Assembly (NCBI GenBank): GCA_002725475.1
Contig: PBPH01000009.1
Span: forward strand, 18,465 to 39,021
Length of the DNA: 20,557 nucleotides
Source: Methanobacteriota archaeon
Lineage (GTDB): Archaea > Thermoplasmatota > Poseidoniia > Poseidoniales > Thalassarchaeaceae
Direction of reading: 5' to 3'
Of the stretch, positions 1 to 6,856 are shown piece by piece. Each line of letters starts with the position of its first letter. The stretch's first letter is position 1. The notes beneath the pieces are model-generated. The model was not told the origin of the DNA. It worked only from the letters and a program-made list of their open reading frames with translations, and made no database searches. Made by a program: the position numbers and the translations under genes.

Positions 1-2394
1 ATCATGATTGTGATATTAGCTCCAACAGTAATTACAATCGATTCTGTAGAAGGTGAATTCGTTGCAGGTCAGGAGATTTGGATTAATGGTACTCTACTAG
101 ATGAATGGGGCGCAGTTCTTCAATCAGGCGGGGTTCCAAGCGGCGGCGTACTCAGGCTCTCAATTGACGGTATAGATACAGGGGAATTTGTTGAATCTAA
201 CGCCACAACAGGTAGTTACGCTTTGATGTACACAGTTCCAGCAGATACTACTGCCGGCAGCCACCTAGCAACAATCTTCTTCCGCGGCGGTTTTATGTGG
301 GTGGATCCAATAGGCCAGGGAGATTCAACAAATCCTGAATATTATCTCAATTCATCTACCGACCAGTTAGTGAACATTAGCGTGCCCACGAAGATTGTTC
401 TCCTTGGGGGTGGTGGCGATGTGGATCGTGAAGGTTTGCTAATCATCGACGGGACCCTTTTCGATATAGTTGATAATAGACTTGATAATCAAACATTGGA
501 GGTCTGGTTTGATAACAATTGGCTAACTAACGTTTCTACAGATAGTCAAGGGGATTTCCAAATCTTCTACCCTGTGCCTCAAGATTCTCCACTCGGACCA
601 CAGACAATGGAAATTAGATTTACAGGTTCTACATTCTATCTTCCATCATCTTCAAACACTACATGGGATGTGTATAGTGCAGTTAATTTAGACATGCTAA
701 TTCCTCAGGAAATAGCAATCAACGATGACATTACAATTCAAGGTACTGTAAGAGATAATCTACCCGAGGGGTGGATTTTCAATCACTCTGTGGAAGTAAG
801 ATTCAATGGAACTTTACTTGGTACCGCTTATTCTGATGAGAATGGAAATTGGTTTATTGATTGGACAATTCCCAACAACATTGGCCTTGGTTCTCACGAT
901 ATAGAAGTATATTCTCCCGCACAAGGATGGTACCGTGAAGCCACTGCTAATGGTACAATTTGGGTTGCTCATCATGCATCAATAATTTTGACTAGTGAAG
1001 ATAATGGTGAAGCAACACGCGGAACATTTTGGAATGTGAGTGGTCGTTTGTATGATTCCGATGCTGTTGGATTACCGGGAATTTCCGGCCGTAGTATTGA
1101 CATTTTACTTGATGGGGTGTTTGTTGATACTATTACAACCGACTCATTTGGTGAGTTTGAGTTGTTAGTGCCGGTTAGTATGGTTTCATCACGTGGGAAT
1201 CACACTTTAACAGCTCATTATGCGGGCGAGCCATCATGGCTTGCAACAAACGAAAGCCACTTGTTGGTCACTTGGTCTGATATTGACTGGCAATTGGTTG
1301 AAAATGACAATATTATCATCCGTTCATCTGCCGCTCACCCGATAATAATTGAAGGTAGAATTATTGAGGTGGGTGGAAGTGAAAATCCAGTGGATATTCT
1401 CGACTTGATTCTATACTGGAATCAGAGTGATTTAGGGATATCGAATCGTGTTGTTTGGATGGAAGACGGTAGTTTTAGGATAGAACTTACAGCACCTCAA
1501 TTCATGACCTCTGGTGACATTACTCTAACATTAAGGGCACTTGAAAACGAATCTAGATACTTCAATGAAGGGCAAATTAATACAACTATTTTCGTTGTCA
1601 TACCAGTTGATTTTGAAGTTGGAGTTGAGACAGTTCCATACAATGGAGACCGTGTTGTGGCATGGGTGGAGGCTACGGCTAAGGACACCCAACTCCCAGC
1701 GTCAGATATCGCAGTGACGGCCGTTCTTTTCAATGAATCAAAGGAATTGAGTCGTACAATGACTGGTAGGACAGGTGCTAATGGTTCATTCTGGTTCGAG
1801 TTTATTTCGGTTCCACCAATGGCTCCTTATGGGGATGGATCTACATATGGTTCTCTCTATGTGCAAATTAATTCCACAGACCAGAAGGTGGCGGAAGATG
1901 ATCGTGCTCGTCTAGAAACTACAATTGAAGTTACAGTTCTTTCAGCCGAAACAATTGATGATGGCGCTAAGAACTGGATTTATGGTGGATTTATTGCAGC
2001 TATTTTGTCAATCTTAGCATTCGCTGTATATTGGCGCTATAGGAAACAATCTGCACTCTCTGAGTTGGCTGATGTTTTTGCTTACACAGCAGAACTTCTA
2101 GCAGCAGGGGATGAGACTAGAGAAGCTATTTTCAATTGCTACGAGAGTCTTTGTGCAATATTGATGAGGCACCGATTCCTAAGAAGGGATTTCGAAACTG
2201 TCAGGGAATTTGAAATGGCAATTCGTAAAGCCTTGCCTATCAATGAGGATGCAATTGTTGCACTCGATAGTGTATTCGAAGAAGCGAGGTACTCAAGACA
2301 CGAAATGGGTGAAGCTCATAAGACTCAGGCTCAAGACGCCCTAGGAAGGGTGCTAGGGGAAATTGAGAACCTTGCAGAAGTACCAATGCGCTAA
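1..2394 (+). CDS. Membrane-anchored surface protein, Ig-like repeats plus DUF4129-like tail (5' partial)
   Basis: The frame is already open at base 1, with no Shine-Dalgarno site visible, so the gene almost certainly begins upstream; the first visible ATG (base 4) is probably internal. Of the 796 visible residues, about 1-655 form six Ig-like/Big-type beta-sandwich units of roughly 95-115 residues. They carry recurring signatures such as 'INGTL' or 'IDGTL', a short 'D..G.F' turn and 'G.....V'. Many Asn-X-Ser/Thr sequons suggest an extracellular, glycosylated surface protein. One membrane helix follows (about 657-678, then RYRKQ as a positive stop-transfer). The last 114 residues are an alpha-helical cytoplasmic domain resembling DUF4129, which often ends archaeal and bacterial transglutaminase-like or surface proteins. 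An N-terminal signal peptide and perhaps an enzyme domain would lie outside the window. It converges on the next gene across 23 bases. The domain assignment is by pattern; the exact family needs a profile search. Confidence 0.75.
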   Translation: MMIVILAPTVITIDSVEGEFVAGQEIWINGTLLDEWGAVLQSGGVPSGGVLRLSIDGIDTGEFVESNATTGSYALMYTVPADTTAGSHLATIFFRGGFMWVDPIGQGDSTNPEYYLNSSTDQLVNISVPTKIVLLGGGGDVDREGLLIIDGTLFDIVDNRLDNQTLEVWFDNNWLTNVSTDSQGDFQIFYPVPQDSPLGPQTMEIRFTGSTFYLPSSSNTTWDVYSAVNLDMLIPQEIAINDDITIQGTVRDNLPEGWIFNHSVEVRFNGTLLGTAYSDENGNWFIDWTIPNNIGLGSHDIEVYSPAQGWYREATANGTIWVAHHASIILTSEDNGEATRGTFWNVSGRLYDSDAVGLPGISGRSIDILLDGVFVDTITTDSFGEFELLVPVSMVSSRGNHTLTAHYAGEPSWLATNESHLLVTWSDIDWQLVENDNIIIRSSAAHPIIIEGRIIEVGGSENPVDILDLILYWNQSDLGISNRVVWMEDGSFRIELTAPQFMTSGDITLTLRALENESRYFNEGQINTTIFVVIPVDFEVGVETVPYNGDRVVAWVEATAKDTQLPASDIAVTAVLFNESKELSRTMTGRTGANGSFWFEFISVPPMAPYGDGSTYGSLYVQINSTDQKVAEDDRARLETTIEVTVLSAETIDDGAKNWIYGGFIAAILSILAFAVYWRYRKQSALSELADVFAYTAELLAAGDETREAIFNCYESLCAILMRHRFLRRDFETVREFEMAIRKALPINEDAIVALDSVFEEARYSRHEMGEAHKTQAQDALGRVLGEIENLAEVPMR

Positions 2395-2412
2395 ATTCAA
2401 ATCCCCCAATGC

Positions 2413-2425
2413 CCAAATTATTTGG
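2413..2425. terminator. Palindrome between convergent gene ends
   Basis: CCAAAT-T-ATTTGG is a perfect 13-base palindrome. It lies between the convergent surface-protein and hypothetical genes and contains the stop codon of the minus-strand gene. It could mark a bidirectional 3' end, but the stem is short and AT-rich and there is no long T-run, so this is a weak call. Confidence 0.2.
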
Positions 2426-2891
2426 ACAGGGTTAGGTGTAATTCGCCATTATCCCATGAGGCGTGTGCTAACTTGCTACCCACGGGCAGGCCAAATCGAT
2501 GCTTGAGTTCCAAGCCATTAATATCGGTGATATTTAGTTGGACAATAGTGCCACTATTAATTTCACAAGTATTTAGTTCGATACCAGATAATTCACATCC
2601 ATGTAGTGGAAGCATTATTTTTTGATTATCAAATTTGCCATCAAATCTATCTAGCATTGCTTGGGTGCTGAGAACTCCGGAAACCATATCAAAATTTTTC
2701 TCAATATTAGAAAAATTTGTATCCATAACGGTTTGGTGTTTTTCATGGATTTCCTGAAGATGTCCAAGATCTGATAGAAAATCATGGTGTAGTGATTCTG
2801 GACTAGCACTTAATCCTTCACTTGGTCCCTTATTTTCGACTTTTCCAGCCATATTATTGCCCAATACGATATTGATTGGTTGCCATTCCAT
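2418..2891 (-). CDS. Hypothetical acidic protein downstream of XPD-like helicase
   Basis: 157 residues, family not recognised. The start at 2891 is supported by a strong Shine-Dalgarno GAGGTG five bases before ATG; a second Met at residue 14 lacks such a site. Residues about 35-75 are hydrophilic and probably helical or coiled-coil ('HLQEIHEKHQTVMDTNF'). Residues about 85-157 look like a small beta-rich domain: 'KIMLPLHGCELSGIELNTC' followed by strand-like segments ending in 'ASWDNGELHLTL'. There is no signal peptide or membrane helix, so it is probably cytoplasmic. It starts 51 bases after the helicase stop on the same strand, so co-transcription with the helicase is likely, and a helper role in DNA repair is possible but unproven. 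The start of this gene overlaps nothing, and its stop codon sits inside a small palindrome shared with the convergent gene end. Confidence 0.7.
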   Translation of the reverse strand: MEWQPINIVLGNNMAGKVENKGPSEGLSASPESLHHDFLSDLGHLQEIHEKHQTVMDTNFSNIEKNFDMVSGVLSTQAMLDRFDGKFDNQKIMLPLHGCELSGIELNTCEINSGTIVQLNITDINGLELKHRFGLPVGSKLAHASWDNGELHLTLSK

Positions 2892-2942
2892 GTCTCCACC
2901 TCGGTCATCCGGTTACGCCCACCCTCATTGAAGGCTTCGTGT

Positions 2943-4985
2943 CTAATCATCTCCTGCTGCGGGCTCAGGATGGCGCTCAAAGAACCTCCTAACGTGCCTT
3001 TTTGTAGTTTCTTCATTTGCTAATGTAAGAACATTCATGTTACTGGGTAGCAGTCTTTTGAACTGTGGTAATAACAAACGTTCTTCAAGCAATAATATGA
3101 ATGCCCGGTCTCCCATTTTTCGAATGGGTCTTCCCATGGCTTGCATTAGTGAATTTACAGCTGGTTGTTGAACAGCCCAGCGATAAGAACGCGCCTTACC
3201 AAATCTCTCTTCGTAGTAATCTTTACGAGCATTTAATTCAACAGAGGGGGGTGGTAAAGGCAATCCAATACAAACCACGGCATCGAGTAAGTTTCTTTTG
3301 TAATCAATTCCTTCTCCTAATTTGGCTGAAAAGACCCCTCCAAGCAGTATTTTTTCCCCAGCCGAGCGAGACATTTCCAAGTCCCTTAACAGTGAATCAA
3401 TCCTTTGCTTGGACCAACCAGATTCTTCTATCATTACTCTTCTGCCGTGCCAAATTTCATCTCCAATAATTTCATTCAGCATAGCATATGATGGCGTGAA
3501 AACTGCAATATGGCCGGGTGTTTCAGAAGCAATACCTCTGATATATGATCTGATTTTATTTGTATTATCCTCTCCACGTTTGTTGTATTTTGTTGTGACG
3601 CCAGCGCCTATGGCAACAGGTCGTTTGTCAGAAAGGAATGGCGAAGGATATTCCTCTTTGGTCAATATTCTTGACTTAGGTAGTGCGAGTAATTCACCAT
3701 ACATTTCCGGTGGGTTTAGGGTCCCTGACATTAGAAGTGCTCCCGCAGACTGCTCGAATACCGGTCCGGAAACAATTCCTGGATCTAGGAGGTAGGTCGT
3801 GATTCTAGGTGCATCCCCCTTGCCGTGGGAGTAGACAAATGCGAGGGCAGAATTGTTTCCAATTTCATCTAACAAAGAGAATAATTCAGACAATCTTTCG
3901 CTTGCCGTTTCCTTTCCGTCTTCTAAATCTGGATCCAATTCGACTTCTACTTTCGAAAGATGGCTTGAAATTTGATTTAGAGTGATGTCCCCTCCACTAA
4001 TATCTGATTCTAGTGCCCCTTTGATTATTTCAATTATTTTTTGATTCTCAACTCTACATTCATCAGATTCATCTTTATAGAGTCCTTGTGACTGAACCCT
4101 AAAGAATCCTAGTAAGTCATTTTTTATTCTCTCAAGAGCCGCCTTTACTCTTCTGAGATTAGAATAAGTTCCCGGGGGGACATCTATCAAACCATCTTTT
4201 TCTTTTTGTTCAATTGTTTCTATATGCTCTTCGAGTTCTAGTCGTGCAGTCAAAAGCAAATCCTCATTCAGAATCCTCTTCATTCCTTGAGTGATTCGAT
4301 TCGGTAGATTATGTGCTTCATCTACTATGATTATGACATTTTCAAGATTTATTCCCATCGCATCTAGTGAAGCTGACCTAACGCGTTCATTGAATAAGTG
4401 ATTATAGTCGCAAACAACCACATCCGCCTGACTAGCAGATTCTCTTGCTACTTTCCAAGGGCAAATTGGCTTTCCTTTACCTCCTTCATTATGAGTGCGA
4501 GATATATCAATCAACTCATTAACATGCAATGGTTCTTCTAGAACTTTTAATCTAATCCCATCAACTTCTTGGAGGTATGCAGAGCAGTGTCTATTCTTTC
4601 TTTTATCTGCACATAATTTAGAAAATAGTGATGAGAATTCGTGCCTAATCTCATCAATGCACATCGATTGTTGCCCAATCATATCTATGAGGCGAATTTT
4701 TTTTTCACCCTCTCTCTTTCTATTGTTAATTCTTCTAACCGTTTCGACAACTATTCGGTGCTGGGATTGTCTGCCTGTAAGGAAAAAAATAGTCCTTTCT
4801 TCTTCGCTTTCAAAGGCAACATCAAGCGCTGAGGATAGCGATGCTGCTGTTTTACCTATTCCAGTGGGGGCGCACGCTAGGTGATAACCCCCCTTGCTCA
4901 ATGAATTGTATGCCAAATCAATCATTTCAGACTGCCCGGGGCGTAGTTCATCATGCGCGAGATAACCAGGGATTCTAGTGTCCAT
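2943..4985 (-). CDS. XPD/Rad3-family iron-sulfur DNA helicase
   Basis: About 680 residues from ATG 4985, matching the usual XPD/DinG size. Visible motifs: RPGQ (15-18), Walker A APTGIGKT (39-46), four cysteines C109, C125, C134 and C175 placed between motifs Ia and II as in the [4Fe-4S] domain of XPD helicases (the last in 'ICPW'), DEAH (222-225), 'MSGTLNPP' near motif III/IV, and QAMGRPIR (615-622) as motif VI. The family are 5'-3' superfamily 2 helicases that unwind DNA in nucleotide excision repair and bubble repair. An upstream TTG at 5108 would add 41 residues, but these are proline- and glycine-rich, come from GC-rich hairpin DNA, and lie upstream of a TATA-like box at 5040-5047, so the ATG is preferred. 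It is followed after 51 bases by a small unknown gene. The cysteine spacing (15, 8, 40) differs from Sulfolobus XPD, so substrate and exact subfamily are open. Confidence 0.9.
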   Translation of the reverse strand: MDTRIPGYLAHDELRPGQSEMIDLAYNSLSKGGYHLACAPTGIGKTAASLSSALDVAFESEEERTIFFLTGRQSQHRIVVETVRRINNRKREGEKKIRLIDMIGQQSMCIDEIRHEFSSLFSKLCADKRKNRHCSAYLQEVDGIRLKVLEEPLHVNELIDISRTHNEGGKGKPICPWKVARESASQADVVVCDYNHLFNERVRSASLDAMGINLENVIIIVDEAHNLPNRITQGMKRILNEDLLLTARLELEEHIETIEQKEKDGLIDVPPGTYSNLRRVKAALERIKNDLLGFFRVQSQGLYKDESDECRVENQKIIEIIKGALESDISGGDITLNQISSHLSKVEVELDPDLEDGKETASERLSELFSLLDEIGNNSALAFVYSHGKGDAPRITTYLLDPGIVSGPVFEQSAGALLMSGTLNPPEMYGELLALPKSRILTKEEYPSPFLSDKRPVAIGAGVTTKYNKRGEDNTNKIRSYIRGIASETPGHIAVFTPSYAMLNEIIGDEIWHGRRVMIEESGWSKQRIDSLLRDLEMSRSAGEKILLGGVFSAKLGEGIDYKRNLLDAVVCIGLPLPPPSVELNARKDYYEERFGKARSYRWAVQQPAVNSLMQAMGRPIRKMGDRAFILLLEERLLLPQFKRLLPSNMNVLTLANEETTKRHVRRFFERHPEPAAGDD

Positions 4986-5039
4986 CGCCGCCACGAATTT
5001 TAACCCGTGATTCGGCCGCTCAATAAGGTTGGGTTTGGG

Positions 5040-5047
5040 TAAATATG
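5040..5047 (-). promoter_or_regulatory. TATA-like box of helicase gene
   Basis: On the minus strand the sequence reads CATATTTA. Its centre is about 59 bases before ATG 4985, predicting transcription start near 5018 and a leader of about 33 bases. It lies downstream of the alternative TTG (5108), which argues for the shorter protein. Prediction by eye only. Confidence 0.35.
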
Positions 5048-5126
5048 TAGCCTCTCGGCTATTGTACGATTGGGGGTTGCCCCCGAAGGGGCGGGGGTGA
5101 CGACTCAAAGTTCGTCGTGAAGGGGT

Positions 5127-5146
5127 GTTCCCACGTATGTGGGAAC
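5127..5146. repeat. Perfect inverted repeat, 8-bp stem
   Basis: GTTCCCAC, loop GTAT, GTGGGAAC: a perfect eight-pair stem with a four-base loop, followed on the plus strand by five G. It is a single copy in the window. It could be an RNA hairpin or a protein-binding palindrome. Confidence 0.7.
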
Positions 5147-5227
5147 GGGGGTATTGTTTGAATTAGCATTTTCTTTTACAGATGTTCGAGCACGTAGGCG
5201 GAGATTGAAGATTCCAAGAGTGGGGGC

Positions 5228-5249
5228 GGGGGGGTTTTTACACCCCCCC
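5228..5249. repeat. G7/C7 inverted repeat
   Basis: Seven G, loop TTTTTACA, then seven C: a perfect homopolymer stem located 49 bases downstream of the ribbon-helix-helix stop codon. It is unusual in DNA of this moderate GC content. It may act as a strong RNA hairpin at the 3' end of the regulator transcript; on the plus strand it is followed by a T-rich stretch. Confidence 0.65.
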
Positions 5250-5297
5250 TGATTGTTCTTCTTTGTGTGCATCCCATCGCTCACTTTACTCACCCTT

Positions 5298-5669
5298 TTA
5301 CTCAGTATGGTCCTCGTGGGGACCTTGATCTTCAACATCCTTGAGAACTGCAAACGCAGCTTCTCTTCTTGACTTCATTCTCTCAGTCTCTTGCTCAAGT
5401 AATAGTCCGACTCCAAGAGCAATAGCAGAACTGGCATCAATTTCTCGCATATTTGCTAGTAATTTCAAATCCTGAGTTACTCCTGGACTTATTCTGATAT
5501 TCATCCTTCGTCCAAAATTTTCAGGAGCGTTCTCTTCGTTAATCCTGTTCATTCCACGGCGAAGAACATCACTTCTATTGCGCATCCCGTCCATCCCAAC
5601 CAGGCTATCGAGGAGGAACACCTCTTCCTCAGTTAAGCGCACTGAAATCATCTGGGTTGGCCCACTCAT
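5298..5669 (-). CDS. Double ribbon-helix-helix DNA-binding regulator
   Basis: 123 residues with two MetJ/Arc/CopG-type ribbon-helix-helix units. The first (about 7-40) has the strand 'MISVRLTEEE' followed by helices and 'NRSDVLRRGM'. The second (about 53-95) has 'MNIRISPGVTQDL' and a second helical pair. Such proteins bind short repeated DNA sites through a two-stranded beta ribbon; two units in one chain give a pseudo-dimer. The start ATG at 5669 has GGAAGTGA (one mismatch to the ideal Shine-Dalgarno) four bases upstream; ATG at residue 7 is a less likely alternative. A TATA-like box at 5704-5710 is flanked directly upstream by repeated GTARTAC elements, suggesting self-repression. The acidic, charged C-terminus (about 96-123) has no recognised domain. 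Its target genes are unknown. Confidence 0.82.
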   Translation of the reverse strand: MSGPTQMISVRLTEEEVFLLDSLVGMDGMRNRSDVLRRGMNRINEENAPENFGRRMNIRISPGVTQDLKLLANMREIDASSAIALGVGLLLEQETERMKSRREAAFAVLKDVEDQGPHEDHTE

Positions 5670-5703
5670 CCGCTCACTTCCAACCCTTCCACTGGGGGTT
5701 TAG

Positions 5704-5710
5704 TATATTA
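5704..5710 (-). promoter_or_regulatory. TATA-like box of the ribbon-helix-helix gene
   Basis: TAATATA on the minus strand, centred about 38 bases before ATG 5669, predicts a leader of about 12 bases that would just contain the Shine-Dalgarno site. Confidence 0.45.
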
Positions 5711-5714
5711 TCTT

Positions 5715-5819
5715 GTAGTACGAATTTAATTCAATGTAATACGATGAAATTTATCAGTATTGCAATGCAGTACTACGTTTAATGCTAAAAATCATGGAAT
5801 ATTAGAAAAATCGTAATAC
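5715..5819. promoter_or_regulatory. Array of GTARTAC elements, candidate operator
   Basis: GTAGTAC (5715-5721), GTAATAC (5736-5742) and the degenerate GTATTGC (5757-5763) start exactly 21 bases apart, two helical turns. GTACTAC (5770-5776) is the reverse complement of the first, and GTAATAC recurs at 5813-5819. The first copy lies five bases upstream of the regulator's TATA-like box, where binding could block the basal factors TBP/TFB. This arrangement fits a ribbon-helix-helix protein regulating itself. It is an inference from spacing and placement. Confidence 0.4.
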
Positions 5820-5863
5820 ACCAAAGAAAAAATATTTCTCAGGTCAAATAGATCGTTAGATTG

Positions 5864-6292
5864 TCAGGAATTCAATTCTTTGTGTAGCCTTTTTACAGCA
5901 TTAGCTAGAATCGTATGTTTTGCCCTTGCTTCAACTTCTAATTCTCTAATGATCTCTAATGGCGAGACACCTAATTCCCAAAGGTGCCTTGGTCTGCCTT
6001 TTCCTTTTGATTCACCTTGGGTTGAAATTACCCAACCACGATATCGACATTGTTTCAAACCGCTCGCCACCTGGCTTTGAGGCAATCCAGATTTTCTAGA
6101 TAACTGTTTGATACTTAGTGATTGGTTGGAAGAAAGGGTTGCAACTACTTGGGCTACACTATTAGGTTGTCCTGCTGCAGAAAGAACGTCGGGGGGTATG
6201 TTTCTACTCAGATACAACCCCCCTTCGTTTAGTCCAAAGGGGTATTGTATTATATGGATTTCATGTTTTATTGTGATAATTGTCCTCAACAT
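5864..6292 (-). CDS. Winged helix-turn-helix transcriptional regulator
   Basis: 142 residues from ATG 6292. Residues about 45-105 form a winged helix-turn-helix: 'VAQVVATLSSNQSLSIKQL', recognition helix 'GLPQSQVASGLKQC', then 'RGWVI' and a wing 'GKGRPRHLWEL'. The pattern resembles the MarR/ArsR/TrmB-type folds. The C-terminal helix (about 108-142) may mediate dimerisation. A TTG four codons upstream (6304) is possible, but neither start has a Shine-Dalgarno site. A TATA-like CTATTTGA on the minus strand, about 27 bases before ATG 6292, suggests a leaderless transcript. It is divergent from the small acidic gene at 6332, so the two share a control region. Its effector and targets are unknown. 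Confidence 0.75.
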   Translation of the reverse strand: MLRTIITIKHEIHIIQYPFGLNEGGLYLSRNIPPDVLSAAGQPNSVAQVVATLSSNQSLSIKQLSRKSGLPQSQVASGLKQCRYRGWVISTQGESKGKGRPRHLWELGVSPLEIIRELEVEARAKHTILANAVKRLHKELNS

Positions 6293-6331
6293 CTTTTGAT
6301 TCAAGAGGTCAGCGTCAAATAGAGGTGATGT

Positions 6332-6793
6332 TTGGCGAATGACATGTCTAAGGGTGCCAGCCGCGGTTTGATGATTTACTTGAAGACCCTAAGTGTAGCA
6401 ATGGATGATGGAATGGTTACAGATGATGAGATGAGTATTCTCAATATTCTAGCCAATTGTTTAGGTTTGAGGGATGAAAATATGATTTATGCTAATTCTA
6501 TATTGGATGGCACTGAACCCTCGCCAATCACATCGGCTCAAGAGGAAGAGTGGATGAGTCGCCATATTGGTGATGCCACATGTTATCAGTCCGCACTTAT
6601 AGCTGCATTAGATGACGATGTAATTACTGAAGATGAGATGTCAATGTTAGACTGTCTGAGAAGAGCAATGGCATTGCAACCTGACGAACATGCGCTTGTA
6701 GAAGAGGCGGTTAGAACAATGATAGAAAACTTCGATGACGAGCGCCTAATGTCTAGGTTGGAATCATATCTGACAATCAATCCAAGCGAATAA
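6332..6793 (+). CDS. Small acidic protein with duplicated EF-hand/TerB-like helical repeat
   Basis: 153 residues, starting at TTG 6332. The choice of TTG rests on GAGGTG (6322-6327) four bases upstream; the in-frame ATG at 6344 would be 16 bases away. The protein shows an internal duplication: 'MDDGMVTDDEMSILNIL' (24-40) and 'LDDDVITEDEMSMLDCL' (93-109), each an acidic loop followed by a helix. The loops resemble calcium-binding EF-hand/calcyphosin or TerB-like repeats, but neither is a canonical EF-hand. It is cytoplasmic by appearance, with no membrane helix or signal. It precedes the large surface protein by 63 bases on the same strand and is divergent from a winged-helix regulator. Calcium or metal sensing is only a guess. 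Confidence 0.7.
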   Translation: MANDMSKGASRGLMIYLKTLSVAMDDGMVTDDEMSILNILANCLGLRDENMIYANSILDGTEPSPITSAQEEEWMSRHIGDATCYQSALIAALDDDVITEDEMSMLDCLRRAMALQPDEHALVEEAVRTMIENFDDERLMSRLESYLTINPSE

Positions 6794-6796
6794 TTG

Positions 6797-6832
6797 TCTA
6801 TTAATTACGCAGAAAGGTTCTATTCGTACTAC
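6797..6832 (+). promoter_or_regulatory. Possible promoter of the propeller/TSP3 surface protein with a GTACTAC element
   Basis: A TATA-like CTATTAAT (about 6799-6806) precedes GTACTAC (6826-6832), the same heptamer as in the array upstream of the ribbon-helix-helix gene. The element would fall at or near the predicted transcription start, about 28 bases before ATG 6857. The gene may instead be read through from the preceding gene. Confidence 0.3.
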
Positions 6833-6856
6833 CTCGTGTGCGCGCGAGGAGATAAT

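Larger units (their letters stand above)
4986..5297. other. Gene-free stretch with a cluster of hairpins
   Basis: 312 bases between the ribbon-helix-helix gene and the helicase gene. I see no convincing coding: an open frame on the minus strand (5105-5353) overlaps the regulator gene out of phase and is rich in Pro, Asn and Lys without domain signal. The stretch holds hairpins at 5079-5092 (GCCCC/GGGGC), 5100-5118 (ACGAC/GTCGT), 5127-5146 (GTTCCCAC/GTGGGAAC) and 5228-5249 (seven G / seven C), plus the likely helicase promoter at its low-coordinate end. It may hold the 3' end of the regulator transcript, or a structured non-coding RNA on either strand. Confidence 0.6.

Noticed and set aside
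3101..4884. Plus-strand open frames opposite the helicase
   Set aside because: No ribosome sites or domains, and the opposite strand encodes a complete, motif-rich helicase.
4986..5108. 41-residue N-terminal extension of the helicase from TTG 5108
   Set aside because: The family begins near 'RPGQ', the extension is encoded by hairpin DNA, and a TATA-like box lies between it and the ATG at 4985.
5127..5146. Palindrome resembling the core of a type I-E CRISPR repeat
   Set aside because: Only one copy is present, with no spacer periodicity and no cas genes nearby.
5105..5353. Minus-strand open frame of 82 codons across the hairpin region
   Set aside because: It overlaps the end of the ribbon-helix-helix gene in another phase, has no ribosome site and no domain, and runs through the hairpins.
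5298..6292. Toxin-antitoxin pair made of the ribbon-helix-helix and winged-helix genes
   Set aside because: The genes are separated by 194 bases, each appears to have its own promoter, and neither resembles a toxin.
6794..6856. TTG start 21 codons upstream for the giant surface protein
   Set aside because: It would put polar residues before the signal sequence and ignore GAGGAG directly upstream of ATG 6857.
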